The translations under genes were made by a program, and so were the position numbers. Below the pieces are notes generated by a model, which had not been told where the DNA came from, ran no database searches, and saw only the letters and a program-made list of their open reading frames with translations. Positions 42,979 to 51,508 of a DNA stretch of 64,000 bases are shown in pieces. Origin of the DNA: Brevibacillus sp042683565 (lineage in GTDB: Bacteria; Bacillota; Bacilli; Brevibacillales; Brevibacillaceae); NCBI RefSeq assembly GCF_042683565.1, contig NZ_JBHUJW010000043.1, positions 744,001-808,000 of the forward strand, written 5' to 3'. Within the stretch, counting starts at the first letter, position 1. Every line of letters begins with the position of its first letter.

Positions 42979-43018
42979 AAGAAAAAACCGCCTCGATTGC
43001 ACGCAATCAAAGCGGTTG
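42979..43018 (-). terminator. Terminator of dnaD, overlapping its stop codon
   Basis: Minus-strand AACCGCTTTGATTG pairs with CAATCGAGGCGGTT and is followed by TTTTCTTTG. Confidence 0.85.
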
Positions 43019-43684
43019 GCGATGCCGACGGAAGTTCATGCTGTAGTGGCGGGCCTGCTCCACACTGGTAATTTGCTGTTTTTGCCATTCTAGCAAAATG
43101 CGGTCAATGTAGCGAATGTGCAGCTTTCCAACGGTAGCAGCCTCGCGCAGGGCGGTCAAAATGAGCTCGTCGGAATATCCGTCTTGTCCCGTCCACATGT
43201 GGATGCTCTCCAGCTCGAACGGAGACAAAGGCCGCCCGAATGCCTGCTCGAAGCGGCTGTAGATCGCGACCGGCTCGTCATCGCTCGCGCTGGCTGTCTG
43301 CCTGTGCTGCCCGCCCACCTCGTCGAACAGGTGCGTCGCTGTCTGCTGCTCTCTCCAGGTCTGGTACAGTTTCCGATACAAAGGCGTCAAATTGTATTGC
43401 TCATGCCGCATCCCGGTTTGAGGGTCGACAAATTCGTCAATGCTAATCCACTCTTCCTTCAACAGCTTTTGCAGCGACTGGATCAGTCTCATGTTGGACA
43501 TGGACATGCGCTCTTCCAGTTCGGTCAAGGTCGGGAAACGGTTCCCCTCCTGCTGAAAGGAAAGCAAATGGATGAGCAGCATCATCTCGTCATCAGCCAG
43601 CGACATGCGTTTGTACATTTTCAGGAGCAGGTTGGAGACGGATGTTGCACCTTCTTGCAACAGTTGCAATATTTGAGAATCCAT
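43007..43684 (-). CDS. dnaD: DnaD family primosomal replication-initiation protein
   Basis: Loads helicase with DnaB/DnaI at oriC and stalled forks in Bacillales. 225 residues: an N-terminal winged-helix domain (LTELEERMSMSNMRLIQSLQKLLKEEW) and the C-terminal DnaD/DnaB2 domain with YSRFEQAFGRPLSPFELESIHMW and GYSDELILTALREAA. The order asnS-dnaD is the same as in Bacillus. Start at ATG 43684, behind AGAGGTG; the frame stays open upstream but without a ribosome site. Confidence 0.92.
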   Translation of the reverse strand: MDSQILQLLQEGATSVSNLLLKMYKRMSLADDEMMLLIHLLSFQQEGNRFPTLTELEERMSMSNMRLIQSLQKLLKEEWISIDEFVDPQTGMRHEQYNLTPLYRKLYQTWREQQTATHLFDEVGGQHRQTASASDDEPVAIYSRFEQAFGRPLSPFELESIHMWTGQDGYSDELILTALREAATVGKLHIRYIDRILLEWQKQQITSVEQARHYSMNFRRHRQPL

Positions 43685-43757
43685 AAAGCCAAAATCACCT
43701 CTGTGTTGGAATGACAAGGGAGTGCAGATTCTGCCGGTTACTCGCGCGACAACAGGA

Positions 43758-43787
43758 ACACCCTGCTGCCCTCCAGCAACAGGGTGT
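43758..43787 (-). terminator. Hairpin after asnS, possible weak terminator
   Basis: Minus-strand ACACCCTG pairs with CAGGGTGT around a short inner stem, but no proper T-run follows, so read-through into dnaD is likely. Confidence 0.35.
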
Positions 43788-43804
43788 CCACTTGACGAGA
43801 CGAA

Positions 43805-45094
43805 TTACGGGTAGAGACGATACAGCATGCGCGGGAACGGAATGGTCTCACGCACGTGGTCGAGTCCACAGATCCAGGCGATGGTGCGCTCCAGACCCAG
43901 CCCGAAGCCGGAATGAGGCACGGTACCGTACTTGCGCAGATCCATGTACCACTGGTACGCTTCTTCGGACAGTTGATGCTCGGCGAAGCGCTGCGCCAAG
44001 AGCTCCGGATCATCGATGCGCTGACTGCCCCCGATGATCTCGCCGTATCCTTCCGGCGCGATCAGGTCGGCGCACAGCACGACTTCCGGGCGCTCCGGAT
44101 GAGGCTTCATGTAGAACGCCTTGATCTCGGTCGGGTAGTTGGTGATGAACACCGGCTTGTCAAAGTGCTCGGCGATCGCCGTCTCGTCCGGTGCGCCGAA
44201 GTCGTCGCCCCATTTGATGTCGCTGCCTTTTTCCTGCAGCAGTTTGATCGCATCGTCATAGCTGATGCGCGGGAACGGTGCGGTCACGTTTTGCAGCTTG
44301 GTCGTATCCCGCTCCAGCGTTTTCAGTTCCAGTTGGCAGTTTTTCAGCACGGATTGCACGATATGGGAGACGAATGCTTCCTGGATGCGCAGGTTCTCCT
44401 CGTGATCCACGAACGCCATCTCCGGCTCGATCATCCAGAACTCGATCAGGTGGCGGCGAGTTTTGGATTTCTCGGCACGGAATGTCGGGCCAAAGGAGTA
44501 TACGCGGCCCAATGCCATCGCCGCTGCTTCCATGTACAACTGCCCGGACTGAGACAAGTAAGCGTCTTCATCGAAATATTTTGTATGGAACAGATTGGTC
44601 GTCCCTTCCGCAGAGGTAGGGGTCAAAATCGGGGGATCGACCTTGTAGAACCCGTTTTGGTGGAAAAATTCGTACACGGCGCGAATCACTTCGGAGCGGA
44701 TAGACATAACGGCGCGCTGACGCGGAGTGCGCAGCCACAGATGACGATGGTCCATCAAAAAGTCGACCCCGTGCTCTTTCAAGGAGATCGGATAGTTTTC
44801 CGCGAGCTGGATGATCTCCAGTCCCGTTACGTTCAGCTCATATCCGCTTGGCGCGCGATCGTCTGCACGAACGACGCCTGTTATGTATAGAGAACTTTCT
44901 TGTGTCAGTTTTGATGCTCTTTCCCAAACTTCTTCGGCTACCTCTGCCTTTACCACGACCCCTTGGATAAAGCCGGAGCCGTCACGCAATTGCAGAAATT
45001 GGATTTTTCCGCTGCCTCGCTTGTTGTAGAGCCAGCCACCCAATCGCACTTCTTGTCCAACATGCTGCCCAATTTGAGCAATCGTCGTCAACAT
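43805..45094 (-). CDS. asnS: Asparaginyl-tRNA synthetase
   Basis: Charges tRNA-Asn. 429 residues, close to Bacillus AsnS (430). N-terminal OB-fold anticodon domain (GGWLYNKRGSGKIQFLQLRDGSG), class II motif 2 (FRAEKSKTRRHLIEFWMIEPEMAF) and motif 3 (GFGLGLERTIAWICGLDHVRETIPFPR). Start at ATG 45094, where GGAGGG is ten bases upstream; two earlier in-frame ATGs overlap that site. The upstream leader is only about 50 bases, so there is no T-box. Confidence 0.95.
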   Translation of the reverse strand: MLTTIAQIGQHVGQEVRLGGWLYNKRGSGKIQFLQLRDGSGFIQGVVVKAEVAEEVWERASKLTQESSLYITGVVRADDRAPSGYELNVTGLEIIQLAENYPISLKEHGVDFLMDHRHLWLRTPRQRAVMSIRSEVIRAVYEFFHQNGFYKVDPPILTPTSAEGTTNLFHTKYFDEDAYLSQSGQLYMEAAAMALGRVYSFGPTFRAEKSKTRRHLIEFWMIEPEMAFVDHEENLRIQEAFVSHIVQSVLKNCQLELKTLERDTTKLQNVTAPFPRISYDDAIKLLQEKGSDIKWGDDFGAPDETAIAEHFDKPVFITNYPTEIKAFYMKPHPERPEVVLCADLIAPEGYGEIIGGSQRIDDPELLAQRFAEHQLSEEAYQWYMDLRKYGTVPHSGFGLGLERTIAWICGLDHVRETIPFPRMLYRLYP

Positions 45095-45151
45095 CGGAAC
45101 CATTCCCTCCATTTACCATCCCGCGCAAGTCAATAGCGGGTATACCTCACA

Positions 45152-45180
45152 ATTATACTATCGGGGTCAGGCAAATTCAA
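45152..45180 (-). promoter_or_regulatory. Sigma-A promoter of asnS-dnaD
   Basis: Minus-strand TTGAAT and a perfect TATAAT separated by 17 bases. Confidence 0.7.
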
Positions 45181-45225
45181 TGAAAGACTCCTCCATTCAG
45201 TTTACCATAATATTATTATGAAAAC

Positions 45226-45255
45226 AAAAACCTTCCTGCATCTGGCAGAAAGGTT
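45226..45255 (-). terminator. Terminator of the decapeptide-repeat gene
   Basis: Minus-strand AACCTTTCTGCC pairs with GGCAG-type complement CAGGAAGGTT, followed by TTTTGTTTTC. Confidence 0.75.
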
Positions 45256-45297
45256 CTCTTGCTGTTTTCCGTTTTCTTTGGACGACTGCCATCCCTG

Positions 45298-47784
45298 TCA
45301 AGCATCTTCCGTTTCCTTATCGTGCTCGGATGGCTCCGCCTCTCCGGTATTCTCCAGATCTGGCAAAACCGGTTCTTCCTCATTCAGAATCTCGAACTCC
45401 GCCCGCAATTCTTGCTCTGCAAGCAGATCGTCCAGCCCGCTTGCCGCCTGCCCTGCCGCAGCAGAAGAAGACTCTTGCTCTTCCAGCAGCAAAGCCAAGT
45501 CGCTCTCGCTGCCTCTCTCGCTCCCCTTTTCACCGATGGCAATCCACTGCAGAATGCCGCTCGTCTCTGCTGTGCCCTGTCCACGGAAGACGGAGATGAG
45601 TGCGCCTGATTTCACCTGCTTTTTGAGCGATGCGCCCACTCCCGCCTGATTGGTCATGGCCACGATGCAATAGTTCTCATTCGCATACGCATGCGGCAAG
45701 GTCACCTTGACGTCTGCACATAGCTGGTTCGACTCCAGCCGAAACGGAGTAAATCCGAACTGCTGAAAGGTTACTCCGAGATGCCGATTCGTTTCCACAG
45801 GCTGGAAGGCCAGCTTTTCCGCCGTAATGGTATTGTCTGCCAAATGGGCATCGCGTATCGCTCCCGGAACGATCTTCCTGCCGGTCACGCTGCTGTCTGC
45901 AAGCTTCTCCTCCGTGACGACTCCATCGGTCAGATGCTTCGTTTCTATGACCTTTTGCGTCAGTTTTTCCCCGGTGATGCTGCCTTCTGCAAGATGTTTG
46001 CTGGTCAACGACTCGGGGACAACATGCTCGCCCGTCACGCATTTCAGTTCGAGCTTGTTGCCGTCGACGACCCGATCGACAAGCTTCTCCCGCGTGACGC
46101 TGCCTTCCTGCAGCTTTTCCTTGGAGATCGACTTGGGCTGCAGATGTTCGTTTTGAATGGACAGACTGGCGATGTGCGACGACGTCACGGATTTCTCGGC
46201 GAGCTTGTCGCTCGTGACGGCGGCTTTGCTCAGATGGCGGGTTTTCACCGCTTCGCTAGCCATCTTTTGCGCTGTGACCGCCGCATCCGCGAGCTTGCCC
46301 GTAGTGACGCTAAGCTCCGTAATTTTATCCGTGGAGACTGATTCGGGAGCGAGCTTGGAGGTCGTGATGACGTGATCCGTCAAGTGATGCGTCTGCACCG
46401 CGTACTCGCGCAAATGCGCGCCGCCGATGAGACGTTCCGTCAGATGCTGTTCCTCGATAGAGCGCTTCGCCAGCTTCTCCGGCGTTACCGCACTGTCTGC
46501 CAGATGTCTTGTCTGGACGCTTTCCTCCAGCAGATGGTGGCTCCATACGCTTCTGCTGCTGAGCTTGTCGCTCGTTACGGATTTATCCGCCAGTTTTAGC
46601 GTCGTCACTTGCTGGTCACCGATTTTTTTCGTCGTCACGGCGTTGTCTTGCAGATGTGTCGTCTGGATGCTGGCTGCCTGCAGATGCAGACTTCCCACCG
46701 ATTCCTTGGCAATTTTCTCAGCGGTGACGCTGGAATGGTCCAGATGCTCGGTCAAAACGGCGTACGCGCTGATTTTGTCGCTCGTGACGGCTTCGGGATG
46801 CAGATGCTGGCTGTAGATCGTCTGAAAGGCGATATGCACGTCCGAGACTGCTCCCGGAGCAAGATGGCTTCCGTCGATCGCCTGTTCGGCAATGTGATGG
46901 TGCAGAATCGCGCCTTCCCGAATGTGCCGGGATTCAACCGCTTCTTCGTCAATCTTGCTTGCGGTGACGGCCGCATCCCGCAGCTTGTCATTCGTCACCG
47001 CCCCGTCTTCGAGTTTGACCGAATTGATGACGTAATTGGCCAAATGTCTCGTCTGTACGCCGCCCGTCTTGATCTTATCCGCCGTGACCGCCTGATCCTG
47101 GATGAGCTCGGTTGTAATGGATTGCTCCTGAATGTGCTTGCTGGAAATGGCACCCTCGGCAAATTTCATGGAGTCGATGACTTTATCTGCCAGCTTCTCG
47201 GCCGTGATGCTGTTGTTGGCGAGCTTCTGGCCGGTGATCGAACGGTCGCAGATCATGTCGTTTGTGATGATTCCTTTGCCTATGTGCTCGCCCTGGATCG
47301 CCTGCGGCGCGATCTTGGATGAAGTCACGCTATGATCGGCCAGCTTGCTGCTGTCCACCGCATAGTCTTTGAGCAGAGATGTCTCCAGCGTCCCTGGTTT
47401 GATTTTGGATGCGTCAATGGAGCGATTGGCGATTTTTTCGCTGGTGACGGACTGATCCGTCAAATCGTCCGTGTACACAAAGGATCGATCTCGGTCGTCG
47501 TTGCGGTCTTTAATCACGCGGGTGAACGTCGTCTGATTGGAGGAAATTCCTTGGGACGGAAGTTTTTGCAGAGGAGGCGTCACTGCATGACTGCTCCTCT
47601 GCGAATAAGGTGGCGGCTCAAAGGAAGCAGCATTCAGCTCCGAGTCCAGCAGCTCGACCTCCAGATCGTGCAGCCAATCTGCTTCCGATTTGGTCTTCAG
47701 CAGAGGGATTTCGTTCTCCAATGAACTATGCTTGAACGATTTCCCCAGGTTTTTGTTCAGCTTTCGCCGGTTTACATTTGCCAT
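45298..47784 (-). CDS. Giant decapeptide-repeat protein, predicted fibrous surface protein
   Basis: 828 residues in three parts. Residues 1-111 are basic and polar with no signal peptide. Residues 112-661 are 55 consecutive ten-residue repeats with consensus [AS]-[VI]-[TDQ]-x-x-[KH]-[LI]-x-x-x and not one insertion or deletion. Residues 662-828 begin with a degenerate repeat, then a beta-rich domain (FGFTPFRLESNQ, ENYCIVAMTNQAG) reaching WIAIGEK, like the WIAG-tail domain of Brevibacillus/Paenibacillus proteins, and end in an acidic tail. Similar AVTTAKI-type decapeptides occur in phage tail fibres and trimeric filaments, so a trimeric beta-fibre is inferred. ATG 47784 follows AAGGAG. It stands beside a glycosylation locus; many Ser/Thr could be glycosylated. 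Confidence 0.85.
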   Translation of the reverse strand: MANVNRRKLNKNLGKSFKHSSLENEIPLLKTKSEADWLHDLEVELLDSELNAASFEPPPYSQRSSHAVTPPLQKLPSQGISSNQTTFTRVIKDRNDDRDRSFVYTDDLTDQSVTSEKIANRSIDASKIKPGTLETSLLKDYAVDSSKLADHSVTSSKIAPQAIQGEHIGKGIITNDMICDRSITGQKLANNSITAEKLADKVIDSMKFAEGAISSKHIQEQSITTELIQDQAVTADKIKTGGVQTRHLANYVINSVKLEDGAVTNDKLRDAAVTASKIDEEAVESRHIREGAILHHHIAEQAIDGSHLAPGAVSDVHIAFQTIYSQHLHPEAVTSDKISAYAVLTEHLDHSSVTAEKIAKESVGSLHLQAASIQTTHLQDNAVTTKKIGDQQVTTLKLADKSVTSDKLSSRSVWSHHLLEESVQTRHLADSAVTPEKLAKRSIEEQHLTERLIGGAHLREYAVQTHHLTDHVITTSKLAPESVSTDKITELSVTTGKLADAAVTAQKMASEAVKTRHLSKAAVTSDKLAEKSVTSSHIASLSIQNEHLQPKSISKEKLQEGSVTREKLVDRVVDGNKLELKCVTGEHVVPESLTSKHLAEGSITGEKLTQKVIETKHLTDGVVTEEKLADSSVTGRKIVPGAIRDAHLADNTITAEKLAFQPVETNRHLGVTFQQFGFTPFRLESNQLCADVKVTLPHAYANENYCIVAMTNQAGVGASLKKQVKSGALISVFRGQGTAETSGILQWIAIGEKGSERGSESDLALLLEEQESSSAAAGQAASGLDDLLAEQELRAEFEILNEEEPVLPDLENTGEAEPSEHDKETEDA
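45802..47451 (-). repeat. 55 tandem 30-bp units encoding decapeptide repeats
   Basis: 1650 bases, exactly 55 x 30. At protein level every tenth residue keeps a hydrophobic pair position (V/I at 2 and L/I at 7) and Lys or His at position 6; Lys-type (SVTSEKI) and His-type (AVQTRHL) units alternate irregularly. DNA copies have diverged a lot, pointing to an old expansion held by selection on the protein. Confidence 0.92.
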
Positions 47785-47865
47785 AGAGTCTCCTTGCCTC
47801 CTGATGTCTATCCCGTATCTTTAGTAGGTTATTCAGAGGACTAGGCGTTTGGCACCCGCAGCAAA

Positions 47866-47907
47866 CAAAAAACCCGCCGGCCAATATGGCAATTGGCCAA
47901 ACGGGTA
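47866..47907 (-). terminator. Terminator of the FtsH-like gene
   Basis: Minus-strand ACCCG...GGCCAAT pairs with ATTGGCC...CGGGT, followed by TTTTTTG. The repeat-protein gene downstream therefore needs its own promoter in 47785-47865, which I could not define. Confidence 0.8.
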
Positions 47908-47938
47908 GATGCGGCTGTGCTTCCCGTTCGGGGAATCG

Positions 47939-49456
47939 TTACACAGCCACAGTGTCTTGCACCTGATTTTGCGAAAGCAGCGCGCGAAATTCGTCTCCTT
48001 GCAGCACTTCGGCATCCAGCAAGGTTTGCAGGCTGTTTTGAAAGACCGCATCATGCTTGCCGAGCAGCTCACGCGTCCTTTTCAGCAGACTTTCCAGCAA
48101 AAACTCCACTTCCTCGTGAATCCGCGTCTTGTCCACATATTGCAGATGGACGATCCCCAGACGGGACATCCCGCTCTGCACGATCTCCTGTGCCATCCCG
48201 AGTGCTTGCTCAAAATCGTTTTTGGAGCCAGTGCTGCGCCCGCCGTAGTAAATCTCCTCGGCAACCGCCCCGCCCAGACTGACCATGATTTGTTTTTCCA
48301 TCGCTTCCTTCGTGTACAGGTAGCGGTCTTCCATCGGATTTTGCCGGACATAGCCCAACGCTTGCCCGCGCGGACTCAGTGTCACCTGGGATACCGAACC
48401 GGGACGCACGACTTCGCTGACAATCGCATGGCCCAGTTCGTGGAGTGCCACTCTTCGTTTTTCTTCTTCCGACGCTTCGCGGTCTACCTTTTCCCCGAGC
48501 ATGACTTTGTCGACCGCGTAGGCAAAATGACGCGCCTCGATCTTGCTGCTGTTTTCCCGCATCGCATAGATCGCTGCTTCGTTGGCCACGCTCTCCAGCT
48601 GCGCACCGGAGAAGCCAAACGTCTCCTGCGCCACCTTATCCAGCACGACATCATCACCTAAAGGCTTATTGGCCGTGTGAATCGTCAAAATCTGCTCGCG
48701 AGCAGGCTTGTCCGGCAAGTCGACATTGATGTGCCGGTCAAAGCGTCCCGGCCTAAGCAGTGCCGCGTCCAACATATCTTTCCGGTTGGTCGCCGCCATG
48801 ACGAGGACGCGCGGCTTGTCGCTCGTCGCCACTCCGTCCATTTCCGTCAGCAGCTGGTTCAACGTCTGATCGTATTCCTTTTGCTGCTGCCCGTCTCGCT
48901 TGCCACCGATGACATCGATCTCGTCGATGAAAATGATCGCGCTGTCCTGCCCGTTTTTCTCTGCCATCGCTCTGACTTCCTTGAACATGTCACGAATTCG
49001 CTGGGCCCCTACTCCGACGTACATCTCCACAAACTGAGAGCCGGAAGCTGCCACGAAAGCAGAGTTCGTGTAATTGGCTGCTGCCTTTGCCATCAACGTT
49101 TTCCCTGTCCCGGGAGGACCCGTAAGCAGCACGCCTTTGATCGGACGGATGCCGTATTGTTCGATTTTGTCCTTGTAGACGAGAAAATCAAGCGCCTCCT
49201 TCAGTTCCTTCTTCGCCCGCTCCTGTCCGCCAATGTCAGCAAACTGGATGTCGGTCTTCGGGATGACATGCCCGTTCTGCCTGCTCTTGCTGCCGAGCGC
49301 AAAATTGCCTCCCTGACCGCTCTGCTGCCGCCTGATGAGGAAAAAAATCGCCCCGAGCACCAGGGCAAACAACACGAACGGCACGATATTGACACCCAAA
49401 AACAGGAGAAAGATCAAGACCCCGGGAATGACGCCGAGCAACCATTCTTTACCCAC
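47939..49456 (-). CDS. Reduced FtsH-like membrane AAA protease
   Basis: 505 residues. Two closely spaced membrane segments (about 5-42) replace the usual TM-extracytoplasmic domain-TM layout of FtsH, so almost no external domain is present. The AAA+ domain has Walker A GPPGTGKT at 113-120, pore loop YVGVGA, Walker B FIDEID at 176-181 and the arginine-finger region RPGRFDRHI; the M41 protease domain has HELGH at 339-343 and the third metal ligand Asp414 in KNDFEQ. GTG 49456 follows GAGGTGA and overlaps the preceding gene by eight bases. It is a second FtsH type, not the housekeeping one. Target unknown. Confidence 0.85.
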   Translation of the reverse strand: MGKEWLLGVIPGVLIFLLFLGVNIVPFVLFALVLGAIFFLIRRQQSGQGGNFALGSKSRQNGHVIPKTDIQFADIGGQERAKKELKEALDFLVYKDKIEQYGIRPIKGVLLTGPPGTGKTLMAKAAANYTNSAFVAASGSQFVEMYVGVGAQRIRDMFKEVRAMAEKNGQDSAIIFIDEIDVIGGKRDGQQQKEYDQTLNQLLTEMDGVATSDKPRVLVMAATNRKDMLDAALLRPGRFDRHINVDLPDKPAREQILTIHTANKPLGDDVVLDKVAQETFGFSGAQLESVANEAAIYAMRENSSKIEARHFAYAVDKVMLGEKVDREASEEEKRRVALHELGHAIVSEVVRPGSVSQVTLSPRGQALGYVRQNPMEDRYLYTKEAMEKQIMVSLGGAVAEEIYYGGRSTGSKNDFEQALGMAQEIVQSGMSRLGIVHLQYVDKTRIHEEVEFLLESLLKRTRELLGKHDAVFQNSLQTLLDAEVLQGDEFRALLSQNQVQDTVAV

Positions 49457-49976
49457 GAGCCGTCACCTCATCTTCCGTGGAACGGGGGACGATCGTATAA
49501 AAGTCCTCCGATCCCTTTTTCAAATAAACGTAAATGTTCGTGTCATCCATCAACGCCGATGCATCGTCTAACTGATGCTCCGCCTTCCACTGTTCAACCA
49601 GCTGCGGAATACGGCTGTATTGGTGCAGTTCAATCGCTTCCGTAAACACGAACTGACCGTTATTCCAGACATCCTTCAAGCTTCGCGACTGATTGTCCAC
49701 GCGAATTTCGACCTGCTTGCCTGCGGACAGGCTGGCTGTCGTCTCCTGCAGGTGGCGAAAGTCCTGTGGAAATGCTTTTGGTTTGGTCACTTTCAAATCT
49801 ATTTCAATCTTGTCTTTGCCTACATCCAGATGTGTCAGTGAAGCGGATTGCAGCTGTCCGATTTCTGTCCGGATCGGTTCTTCAATCTCGATCTTTTGAT
49901 ACAAGAACCATCCACCGAACAGGAGAGCGAGTGTCGCTACCAGGGACATTCCAATCGCACCCTTTTTCAATTGCAC
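49449..49976 (-). CDS. Single-span membrane protein upstream of the FtsH-like gene
   Basis: 175 residues: a short basic start, one transmembrane segment (MSLVATLALLFGGWFLYQ, about 10-27) and an extracytoplasmic domain rich in short beta/alpha elements (KIEIDLKVTKPKAF, TNIYVYLKKGSEDFYTIV). No cysteine or known motif. GTG 49976 has GGGGGAG before it. The stop overlaps the FtsH-like start by eight bases, so the two are tightly coupled. It may supply the external domain that the protease lacks, or be its substrate adaptor; this is inference. No family recognised. Confidence 0.65.
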   Translation of the reverse strand: MQLKKGAIGMSLVATLALLFGGWFLYQKIEIEEPIRTEIGQLQSASLTHLDVGKDKIEIDLKVTKPKAFPQDFRHLQETTASLSAGKQVEIRVDNQSRSLKDVWNNGQFVFTEAIELHQYSRIPQLVEQWKAEHQLDDASALMDDTNIYVYLKKGSEDFYTIVPRSTEDEVTARG

Positions 49977-50023
49977 AGCTTCTCCCCCTTAAACTACTTT
50001 CGTTTCTCATTCTCTGCCCATTC

Positions 50024-50045
50024 AGTATATCACATGAGTATATCA
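50024..50045. repeat. Two AGTATATCA direct repeats, 13-base period
   Basis: AGTATATCA at 50024-50032 and 50037-50045, separated by CATG, in the promoter area of the 49449-47939 operon. Read leftwards each copy carries TATACT, a -10-like sequence. Confidence 0.5.
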
Positions 50046-50122
50046 AAATTTTTTACACTTCCTGGTTGAACTTCCATCTGCCGTGCATGTCAAGCCATTG
50101 ACGAAGTTCAGAACAATACAAA

Positions 50123-50148
50123 GAGGCCTCCCCCGCAGGAGTGGCCCC
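50123..50148 (-). terminator. Possible terminator of the YpmB-like gene
   Basis: Minus-strand GGGGCC pairs with GGCCTC at the ends of a GC-rich hairpin, followed only by TTTGT. Confidence 0.4.
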
Positions 50149-50164
50149 AGACAAGCATCGATTT

Positions 50165-50647
50165 TCAAGAGGTTGGAGACAATACATAAGAAGCAAGCAG
50201 AGCGCCGCTGAACAAATCGTAGTGCAAATAGCGGAATCGCCCGTCCTTGTCCTTCAGGGTGACTTCCCAGAAGCGCTTGTCGCCTTCCATACCGGGCACG
50301 ATGTGCGTCACCTTTGCTCCCGGAAATCCTTTGGCGACAGCCTCCTCCACGTTTTTGCGCGGGACGGCGAGGTCCATCCGGTCGAACGCAGCCGTCTTGT
50401 CCGTCAGCCACGCCACGACAGGAGTACCGACCTGGTTTTTCCCGATCACGACAGCGTAGCTCTGCTTCCCGCGGTACTCGTCAATCGACTCCACCTGGCT
50501 GATTGTCGTCCGCTCCTCCACCCATTTCATCACTTGCTCGTCAAAGCTGCTTCTCCCCCCCACAACAAAGGAGGTCAGATGGTACGCAAATCCCGCTCCC
50601 ACGACCAGCAGGGCGGCAATTACGACCACGATCATACGCACAACCAC
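50165..50647 (-). CDS. YpmB-like membrane-anchored protein (DUF5590/PepSY-like)
   Basis: 160 residues: N-terminal membrane anchor (MIVVVIAALLVVGAGFAYH) and an extracytoplasmic alpha/beta part (SYAVVIGKNQVGTPVVAWL, RFWEVTLKDKDGRFRYLHYD) similar to Bacillus YpmB, which sits near dinG and asnS there as well. Function of YpmB is unknown. GTG 50647 has AAGGAG eight bases upstream. It follows the 50674 gene by 26 bases on the same strand. Confidence 0.7.
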   Translation of the reverse strand: MVVRMIVVVIAALLVVGAGFAYHLTSFVVGGRSSFDEQVMKWVEERTTISQVESIDEYRGKQSYAVVIGKNQVGTPVVAWLTDKTAAFDRMDLAVPRKNVEEAVAKGFPGAKVTHIVPGMEGDKRFWEVTLKDKDGRFRYLHYDLFSGALLASYVLSPTS

Positions 50648-50673
50648 AGTTCAAACTCCTTTTTTCCATGGCG

Positions 50674-51372
50674 CTACAGGCGAAACCGCAGCTCGTCGCG
50701 CTTCTCGCCTGCAGCGGTCCTGATTTGCAACGCGATGTCCATTTGCCTGATTTGACCCGAAACAGGCTCGTACCAAAGTTGGTAGGTGACGCCGAATCCT
50801 TTGGTCAGTTCAGGCTTCAGCTCGCTTCCGGTAAAGGCAGGACCCAGCCAAAGCGAGAGCAGGGAACCCATCTCGCGCTCCGGCACCGTCAGGCGATATC
50901 CCCTCCAGCCGCTGCCGCTCGGGTCTTGCACGGCAATCGGCGCCACGGAATGCATGACGCTTTTGATTACGGCCGCGTGCTCATACGGCGTATAGAGCGC
51001 ATAGGGCAGTGTCGTCGCCTGGTCCAGAGGTTGTCCATCTTGTATTACGCTTACTTGCTGCTCACCGTTACGGGAAATGTGCACCTGATGGCCCGCCATC
51101 TCCCCGGAGAGTTCAAACCGTTCCTGCTGGTACCTTCCGTTTAGCGCCTCGCTGTGCACGTAGACGACAAAGGAACGCTCCTCGTCCCTCGTCAGCTGGT
51201 CAAGCAGCATCGACAGTGTCATCGGGTCATAACCCGAGCCTGCTCCCTGCTCCATAACCCGCCCGCCTTTCATATCGCCTTGGTCGCCAAACTTTCCAAG
51301 CAACATGCCCACGAGAAACAGGCAAAGAAAAATGGGGATGAGCCACCAGAGCAGTTTGGGCCGGACATACAT
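50674..51372 (-). CDS. Membrane-anchored protein, 232 residues, unknown
   Basis: ATG 51372 follows GGGGGAG. An N-terminal anchor (LLWWLIPIFLCLFLVGMLLG) precedes an extracytoplasmic domain with many beta strands (RSFVVYVHSEALNG, RYQQERFELSGEMAGHQVHISR, VSVIQDGQPL, GFGVTYQLWYEP) reminiscent of LolA/LppX-like or sporulation lipoprotein folds, although I cannot assign a family. Likely cotranscribed with the YpmB-like gene downstream. Confidence 0.65.
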   Translation of the reverse strand: MYVRPKLLWWLIPIFLCLFLVGMLLGKFGDQGDMKGGRVMEQGAGSGYDPMTLSMLLDQLTRDEERSFVVYVHSEALNGRYQQERFELSGEMAGHQVHISRNGEQQVSVIQDGQPLDQATTLPYALYTPYEHAAVIKSVMHSVAPIAVQDPSGSGWRGYRLTVPEREMGSLLSLWLGPAFTGSELKPELTKGFGVTYQLWYEPVSGQIRQMDIALQIRTAAGEKRDELRFRL

Positions 51373-51508
51373 GTCCCACTCCCCCTGTCCCGTTCTTTTT
51401 CTTATGCCTATGCGCAACGGGAAGGTTTTAGAACAGGACGGAAAAGTTGCTAATCATAGCATGGGGCACGACGGTCATACTACATGTACACCCCAAGGAG
51501 GTGAGCGC

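Noticed and set aside
45095..45220. T-box riboswitch expected before asnS
   Set aside because: The promoter TATAAT lies at 45152-45157, leaving a leader of about 50 bases; no T-box sequence or antiterminator is present.
45802..47451. Regular 30-base periodicity resembling a CRISPR or minisatellite array
   Set aside because: Units are contiguous without spacers, are strongly diverged at DNA level and keep an open reading frame; it is a coding repeat.
47785..47865. A sporulation promoter for the decapeptide-repeat gene
   Set aside because: The gap contains GATACGGGATA but no CATANNNTA; two mismatches to the sigma-K -10 are too many to claim.
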